A stretch of DNA of 64,000 nucleotides from Paraburkholderia sp. DHOC27. Lineage in GTDB: Bacteria; Pseudomonadota; Gammaproteobacteria; Burkholderiales; Burkholderiaceae. Every line of letters starts with the position of its first letter. Position 1 is the first letter of the stretch. The notes beneath the pieces are model-generated. The model made no database searches. It was not told the origin of the DNA and saw only the letters and a list, made by a program, of their open reading frames with translations. The stretch is taken from NCBI RefSeq assembly GCF_003429005.1, contig NZ_QVQV01000013.1, positions 87,575 to 151,574 on the forward strand, given 5' to 3'. The position numbers and the translations under genes were made by a program. Shown here piece after piece: positions 60,094 through 64,000 of the stretch.

Positions 60094-60885
60094 TCAACGA
60101 CCCTCGAAGCGCGGCGCGCGTTTTTCGATAAAGGCTTGCACACCTTCCGCATAGTCGTGCGACGCGCCGAGTTCGCGTTGCAGATCGCGCTCCAGATCCA
60201 GTTGCTCATCGAGCGGCTGCGTGGCGCTGGCTCGAATGGCTTGCTTGATCGCAGCGAGCGCGCGGGTTGGCTGTTGCGCAAGGTGCGTGGCGAGTTGGGC
60301 CGCGACGCTCGAAAGCTCGGCGTCGTCCACCACCTGCCACACCAGTCCCCAGTTTTCGGCTTTCTCCGCGCTCAGTTTGTCGCCCGTCATGGCGAGGCCG
60401 AGTGCTCGTGCCATGCCCACACGTCTGGGCAAAAACCACGTACCGCCGGAATCTGGCACCAGCCCGATTTTTACGAACGCCTGAATGAAGCTGGCCGAGC
60501 GGGCTGCGATTACCAGATCACAAGCTAACGCGAGGTTCGCGCCGGCGCCCGCGGCGGTGCCATTCACCGCCGCGATGACCGGCAGCGGCAACGCTTGCAG
60601 ACGGCGAATCAACGGATTGAAGTGTTTGTCGATCAGATCGCCAAGGTCTGACATTGCACCGGGCGTAAAGTCCAGATCGGCCAGGTCCTGACCGGCGCAG
60701 AAGCCGCGGCCCGCGCCTGTCAGTACGAGCGCGCGGGCGCCTGCACTGACGACCTCACCCAGTGCGGAACTGAGTTCTTCATGCATGGCGCGCGTGAAGC
60801 TGTTGAGCTTGTCGGGCCGGTTTAGCGTCACCGTGGCGACGCGGGTCGCAGCGTCGAAGTCGACGCGTATCGCTTCATAGGGCAT
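60094..60885 (-). CDS. paaG: Ring 1,2-epoxyphenylacetyl-CoA isomerase (crotonase fold)
   Basis: 263 aa. GRGFCAGQDLADL and AAVNGTAAGAGANLALACDLVIAARSA form the oxyanion hole and CoA site; the DLADLD stretch with acidic residue is typical of PaaG. It isomerises the epoxide to an oxepin and has delta-isomerase activity. GGAGGAG precedes the ATG. Its upstream partner is a thiolase-like remnant whose frame runs into it. Confidence 0.93.
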   Translation of the reverse strand: MPYEAIRVDFDAATRVATVTLNRPDKLNSFTRAMHEELSSALGEVVSAGARALVLTGAGRGFCAGQDLADLDFTPGAMSDLGDLIDKHFNPLIRRLQALPLPVIAAVNGTAAGAGANLALACDLVIAARSASFIQAFVKIGLVPDSGGTWFLPRRVGMARALGLAMTGDKLSAEKAENWGLVWQVVDDAELSSVAAQLATHLAQQPTRALAAIKQAIRASATQPLDEQLDLERDLQRELGASHDYAEGVQAFIEKRAPRFEGR

Positions 60886-60994
60886 CAGATGTCTCCTCCA
60901 TGACGAGGTGATGGCTTTGCACTTTGCCGGGTTTCAATGCATTGCCGTCGTGGCCGAAGGGATTGCAACTGGCGTCGCAGATAAGGGCATTCAT
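60875..60994 (-). pseudogene. Thiolase N-terminal remnant (39-codon ORF)
   Basis: Starts MNALICDASCNPFGHDGNAL, closely resembling the first 20 residues of the PaaJ/PcaF-type beta-ketoadipyl-CoA thiolase (family pattern ...LICDAxRTPFGRxGGAL), then unrelated sequence to a stop inside paaG. A Shine-Dalgarno (AGGA) remains 7 bases before the ATG. The catalytic Cys, His and most of the protein are absent. It looks like a deletion scar, though translation could still occur. Confidence 0.55.
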
Positions 60995-61055
60995 GTCGGA
61001 TTCCTGAGAGTCTGGAGGAGGCGCGAAGCCAGCTCCGATGTCTCATGGTAGCCGG

Positions 61056-61102
61056 GGCGATTCGCGCATTCCATTCGGCCAAATGGCATAGGACGAATCG
61101 CC
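61056..61102. other. Nested hairpin between paaN and paaG
   Basis: Outer 9-bp stem GGCGATTCG / CGAATCGCC (61056-61064, 61094-61102) enclosing an inner CCATT / AATGG stem (61071-61075, 61082-61086). It lies about 20 bases after the paaN stop. Could be a transcript-processing site or attenuator; no T tract. Confidence 0.4.
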
Positions 61103-61120
61103 TTGTGGTGCCTATATCTT

Positions 61121-62821
61121 TCAGCCGACTGCAACGGGCGCCGCTTTTGGTTCAACATGAACGCGGCTTTGAACGACCCGGAAGCGGTTTGCCACGAAAG
61201 CGGCGTCAGCGAGCGCGGCATTCGCGGCGGGATTCGCGCCCGTGCCATGAAAGTCGGAGAACGCCGCGGACTGATTGACGAACACGCCGCCTGTCAGATT
61301 GATCGAGAGCGCAACGCCGCCACGGATCGAAGCCTCGTGCGCAGCTTCAATGACGGCGTCGTCTTCGCTATACACCGAGAGCGTCAGCGCGCCGTGTTCC
61401 GCGGCGATGCTGCCGGCCAGTTCGAGAGACTGCTTGGTGGAATCCGTGGCAATGACGAACGAGATCGGACCGAACCACTCCTTGGTGAACTGCGCTGCGT
61501 CGCTGACAGCGTCCAGTTGCAGGACGAGCGGTGTGCGCACGCGAGCGCCTGAGAACGCCGGATGCTCGAGCGTTCGACTCTCGACCAGTACACGGCCAAG
61601 CTTGTTCGCTTCGCCGATGCGCTGCACGACGCCGTCGTTCTGGATCGCACCCAGCAATTCCACGGCGCGGGCCGGGTCGGCGACAAGTTTGTTCACAGCA
61701 TCTGCGATTGCCTGAGCGACAGCGTCGAAGCTGAGAGTGCCGTCGCTGGTGCGGATGCCGTCGCGCGGGACATAAATGTTTTGCGGCGCGGTGCACATCT
61801 GGCCGGAATACAGAGCCAGCGAAAAGGCAATGTTCCGCGCGACGGCTTTGATGTCAGCGGCGGCGTCAATCACGATCTGGTTGACGCCGGCTTTTTCCGC
61901 GTACACCTGGGCCTGGTGGGCATGGCGCTCGAGCCATGTGCCGTTTTGCGTGCTGCCGGTGAAGTCGATCAGCTTGATTTCCGGGCGTAGAGCAATGTCC
62001 TGGACGAGCGCGCCGTCGTTCGGGTTGGTGGCGAGCAGGGTGACCACATTGGGATCGAAGCCGGCTTCACGCAGGACATCGCGAGCGATGCGCACGGTAA
62101 TGGCGAGAGGCAAGATCGCGCCGGGGTGGGGTTTGACGATGACCGTGTTGCCCGTGGCCAGGTCGGCGAATAGACCAGGGTAGCCGTTCCACGTCGGAAA
62201 GGTGCAGCAACCCAGTACGAGGCCCGTGCCGCGCGGGACGACCGTATAGCGCTTCTGCATCGCCAGTGGCGGATTCTTGCCTTGCGGCTTTTCCCAATGC
62301 GCATCAGCGGGGATGCGGCGCAACTGGTCCCATGCGTAGACCACCGCTTCTAGCGCGCGGTCCTGGGCGTGCGGACCACCTGCCTGAAACGCCATCATGA
62401 AGGCCTGGCCGGTGGTGTGCATCACGCTGTAGCCGATCTCGAAACTGGCGCGATTCACGCGCGCAAGAATTTCGAGGCAAACGCCAATCCACGCCTTGGG
62501 TCCGGCGCCCCGCCAGCTGGTCTGTGCGTGGGCCGCGGCGGCGAGCAGGGCGTTCGGGTCGGATTTGGGATAGCGGATTCCAAGGGGAAAACCGAACGGC
62601 GACGTCTCCGCACCGACTGTTTCGCCGGAGGAGGGCTGGTCCAGGTTGAAGGGCTTGTCCAGGTGCGCTTTGAAGGCCGCCTCGCCGTCCGCGTTGGCGG
62701 TTTCCCCGTACACTTTCGGACTGGGCATTTCAGCGAAGGGGCTCCAGTAGCCGCGGGTTTCAATTGCGGCGAGCGCCTTTTGCAACGTGTCTTCGTGCTG
62801 GGAAAATAACGGATGTGTCAT
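61121..62821 (-). CDS. paaN: PaaN-type aldehyde dehydrogenase of phenylacetate degradation
   Basis: 566 aa. An aldehyde-dehydrogenase fold with the unusual N-terminal extension and layout of PaaN (LPLAITVRIARDVLREAGFDPNVVTLL, KLIDFTGSTQNGTWLE, catalytic Cys region GQMCTAPQNIYV). PaaN proteins are the ring-opening-related dehydrogenases of beta-proteobacterial phenylacetate clusters. Divergent from an enoyl-CoA hydratase across a shared operator. Confidence 0.93.
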   Translation of the reverse strand: MTHPLFSQHEDTLQKALAAIETRGYWSPFAEMPSPKVYGETANADGEAAFKAHLDKPFNLDQPSSGETVGAETSPFGFPLGIRYPKSDPNALLAAAAHAQTSWRGAGPKAWIGVCLEILARVNRASFEIGYSVMHTTGQAFMMAFQAGGPHAQDRALEAVVYAWDQLRRIPADAHWEKPQGKNPPLAMQKRYTVVPRGTGLVLGCCTFPTWNGYPGLFADLATGNTVIVKPHPGAILPLAITVRIARDVLREAGFDPNVVTLLATNPNDGALVQDIALRPEIKLIDFTGSTQNGTWLERHAHQAQVYAEKAGVNQIVIDAAADIKAVARNIAFSLALYSGQMCTAPQNIYVPRDGIRTSDGTLSFDAVAQAIADAVNKLVADPARAVELLGAIQNDGVVQRIGEANKLGRVLVESRTLEHPAFSGARVRTPLVLQLDAVSDAAQFTKEWFGPISFVIATDSTKQSLELAGSIAAEHGALTLSVYSEDDAVIEAAHEASIRGGVALSINLTGGVFVNQSAAFSDFHGTGANPAANAALADAAFVANRFRVVQSRVHVEPKAAPVAVG

Positions 62822-62867
62822 GGCGGAAGGGATGCTGAGGGTTGAGGGAAACCTTGCCGAATAATTG

Positions 62868-62881
62868 ACCGACCGGTTGGT
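62868..62881. promoter_or_regulatory. Candidate PaaR operator
   Basis: ACCGACC-GGTTGGT, a 14-base palindrome with one mismatched pair, between divergent paaN and the enoyl-CoA hydratase. TetR-type PaaR regulators of beta-proteobacteria are reported to bind similar ACCGACCGGT-like palindromes; the regulator gene is not in this window. Confidence 0.6.
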
Positions 62882-62956
62882 TGGGAAATGTTAGCATTAT
62901 CGAGACGGCAGTGCGAAGTGTTTTCGCACGCCTTTTCTTCATACCAAGGAGGCTGC

Positions 62957-63733
62957 ATGGCTTACGAGAATCTTCTGGTCGAGACCCGCGGGCGGGTAGG
63001 GCTGATCACGCTTAATCGCCCGAAGGCATTGAATGCGCTCAACGATGCGCTGATGGACGAACTCGGCGACGCGTTGCGCGCTTTTGATAAGGACGACGGC
63101 ATTGGCGCGATCGTCATCACGGGCAGCGAGAAGGCGTTTGCCGCGGGGGCGGATATCGGAATGATGGCCACGTACACCTATATGGATGTGTACAAGGGCG
63201 ACTACATCACGCGCAACTGGGAAATCGTGCGCTCGATCCGTAAGCCGGTCATCGCGGCGGTGGCAGGCTTTGCGCTGGGTGGCGGCTGCGAACTGGCGAT
63301 GATGTGCGACATTATTTTCGCAGCCGACACGGCGAAGTTCGGCCAGCCGGAGATCAAGCTCGGCGTAATGCCCGGGGCTGGCGGAACGCAGCGGTTGCCG
63401 CGCGCGGTGTCCAAGGCCAAGGCGATGGACATGTGTCTTACCGCCCGCTTCATGGATGCTGCAGAAGCGGAGCGCGCGGGGCTGGTGTCACGCGTGATCC
63501 CGGCTGCCTCGTTGCTTGAAGAAGCCGTAGCCGCCGCGACAACGATCGCGGAGTTCCCGTTGCCCGCCGTGATGATGGTGAAGGAGTCGGTCAATAGAGC
63601 GTACGAGACGACCCTCGCTGAAGGCGTGCAGTTCGAGCGCCGCCTGTTCCATTCGCTGTTTGCCACCGAGGACCAGAAAGAGGGGATGGCGGCCTTCATC
63701 GAAAAGCGCAAACCCGTGTTCAAACATCGGTAG
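62957..63733 (+). CDS. Enoyl-CoA hydratase (crotonase family)
   Basis: 258 aa. FAAGADIGMM and GGGCELAMMCDIIFAADTAKFGQPEIKLGVMPGAGGTQRLPR are the canonical enoyl-CoA hydratase oxyanion and catalytic-Glu regions, much closer to the fatty-acid/PaaF type than to PaaG. It probably hydrates 2,3-dehydroadipyl-CoA in the lower phenylacetate pathway. AAGGAGG at 62946-62952 gives a strong start. Divergent from paaN. Confidence 0.92.
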   Translation: MAYENLLVETRGRVGLITLNRPKALNALNDALMDELGDALRAFDKDDGIGAIVITGSEKAFAAGADIGMMATYTYMDVYKGDYITRNWEIVRSIRKPVIAAVAGFALGGGCELAMMCDIIFAADTAKFGQPEIKLGVMPGAGGTQRLPRAVSKAKAMDMCLTARFMDAAEAERAGLVSRVIPAASLLEEAVAAATTIAEFPLPAVMMVKESVNRAYETTLAEGVQFERRLFHSLFATEDQKEGMAAFIEKRKPVFKHR

Positions 63734-63886
63734 ATGGTGTCGCCAAAATAACGCTTGCGCAGCGCTTCCCGGCTCGCTAGAATCTCGGTCTTTCGCGCTT
63801 CGGGCAACCGGGCGCGGGAGGCGGGAGAGCCAGCAGTGGCAAGGCTTGCAGCGGATCGGGCGGGTTCAGGAAGTTAAAAAAACCTG

Positions 63887-63915
63887 TTGACGATCAAGCG
63901 GAAGTTCTTCATAAT
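63887..63915 (+). promoter_or_regulatory. Strong promoter of stable-RNA type
   Basis: TTGACG (63887-63892), 17-base spacer, CATAAT (63910-63915), preceded by an A-tract (AAAAAAA, 63876-63882) resembling an UP element. A GC/T-rich leader with the hairpin-prone CTGCTGCTGATGCAGC follows, with no coding start. It probably drives an rRNA, tRNA or other stable RNA just past the end. Confidence 0.65.
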
Positions 63916-64000
63916 CTCGTTTCTCTGCTGCTGATGCAGCGACGCAGAACGAAGCGGTGCCGGGGTGGTGAAGTTGGCGCGGTTTCGGTGGTGAATGCGG

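Overview
The window is 64 kb of GC-rich (roughly 60-65% by eye) chromosome from a beta-proteobacterium of the Burkholderiaceae, most likely a Paraburkholderia/Burkholderia relative. Reasons: cytochrome bc1 genes directly followed by sspA-sspB; the hemA-prfA-prmC-grxD-ubiX cluster; rpe-gph-trpEGDC in one direction; a paa (phenylacetyl-CoA) cluster; and dense MFS/TetR/LysR metabolic cassettes. Nearly all of it is ordinary core or metabolic gene content. There are no insertion sequences, CRISPR arrays or rRNA genes; one tRNA (Thr) is present.

Layout. 1-2.3 kb: end of petB, petC, sspA, sspB. 2.4 kb: tRNA-Thr with a shared terminator. 2.6-9.5 kb: a methyltransferase, a BaiN/YhiN-type flavoprotein, an MFS permease, a small unknown, a second methyltransferase and a DUF1415 protein. 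9.5-14.1 kb: divergent tetR/MFS pair with clear promoter and operators, a nitroreductase and a further MFS permease. 14.4-18 kb: YegD-like Hsp70, cold-shock protein, APC permease. 18-24.3 kb: LigB-type dioxygenase, then ubiX, grxD, prmC, prfA, hemA and an orphan response regulator. 24.5-29.2 kb: small membrane protein, aminopeptidase P, isochorismatase-like hydrolase, HAD hydrolase, MFS permease. 29.2-35 kb: AsmA/DUF748-like protein, ettA, DUF3761 protein, a GDPD-fold lipoprotein that has lost its metal ligands, an extended SDR.

35-38.7 kb is the only accessory-looking stretch: visibly AT-richer, with a lipoprotein whose signal peptide lacks a start, four unrecognised small proteins (three in a tight minus-strand operon led by a Tat signal), an orphan terminator and the C-terminal stump of a sugar ABC ATPase. 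It looks like an insertion/deletion scar. 38.8-43.6 kb: racemase-family protein, Crp/Fnr regulator, SDR with a LysR gene and a candidate LysR box, ychF. 44-50.5 kb: UbiH-type hydroxylase, dsbC, M61 peptidase, azoR, ung, CYTH protein. 50.5-56.2 kb: rpe-gph-trpEGDC. 56.4-58.1 kb: apaG, a 51-aa membrane protein, mltA. 58.2-63.7 kb: paaK, paaI, paaG, a thiolase-like remnant, paaN, and a divergent enoyl-CoA hydratase with a PaaR-like operator between them. The window ends in a strong promoter of stable-RNA type.

The most informative hidden signal is a 24-codon leader peptide with three Trp codons (54711-54785, minus), followed by a terminator with six U's and an overlapping alternative hairpin: a complete-looking trp attenuator between gph and trpE. 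The best candidate for something undescribed is the three-gene Tat/hydrophobic/membrane operon at 36.6-38.2 kb.
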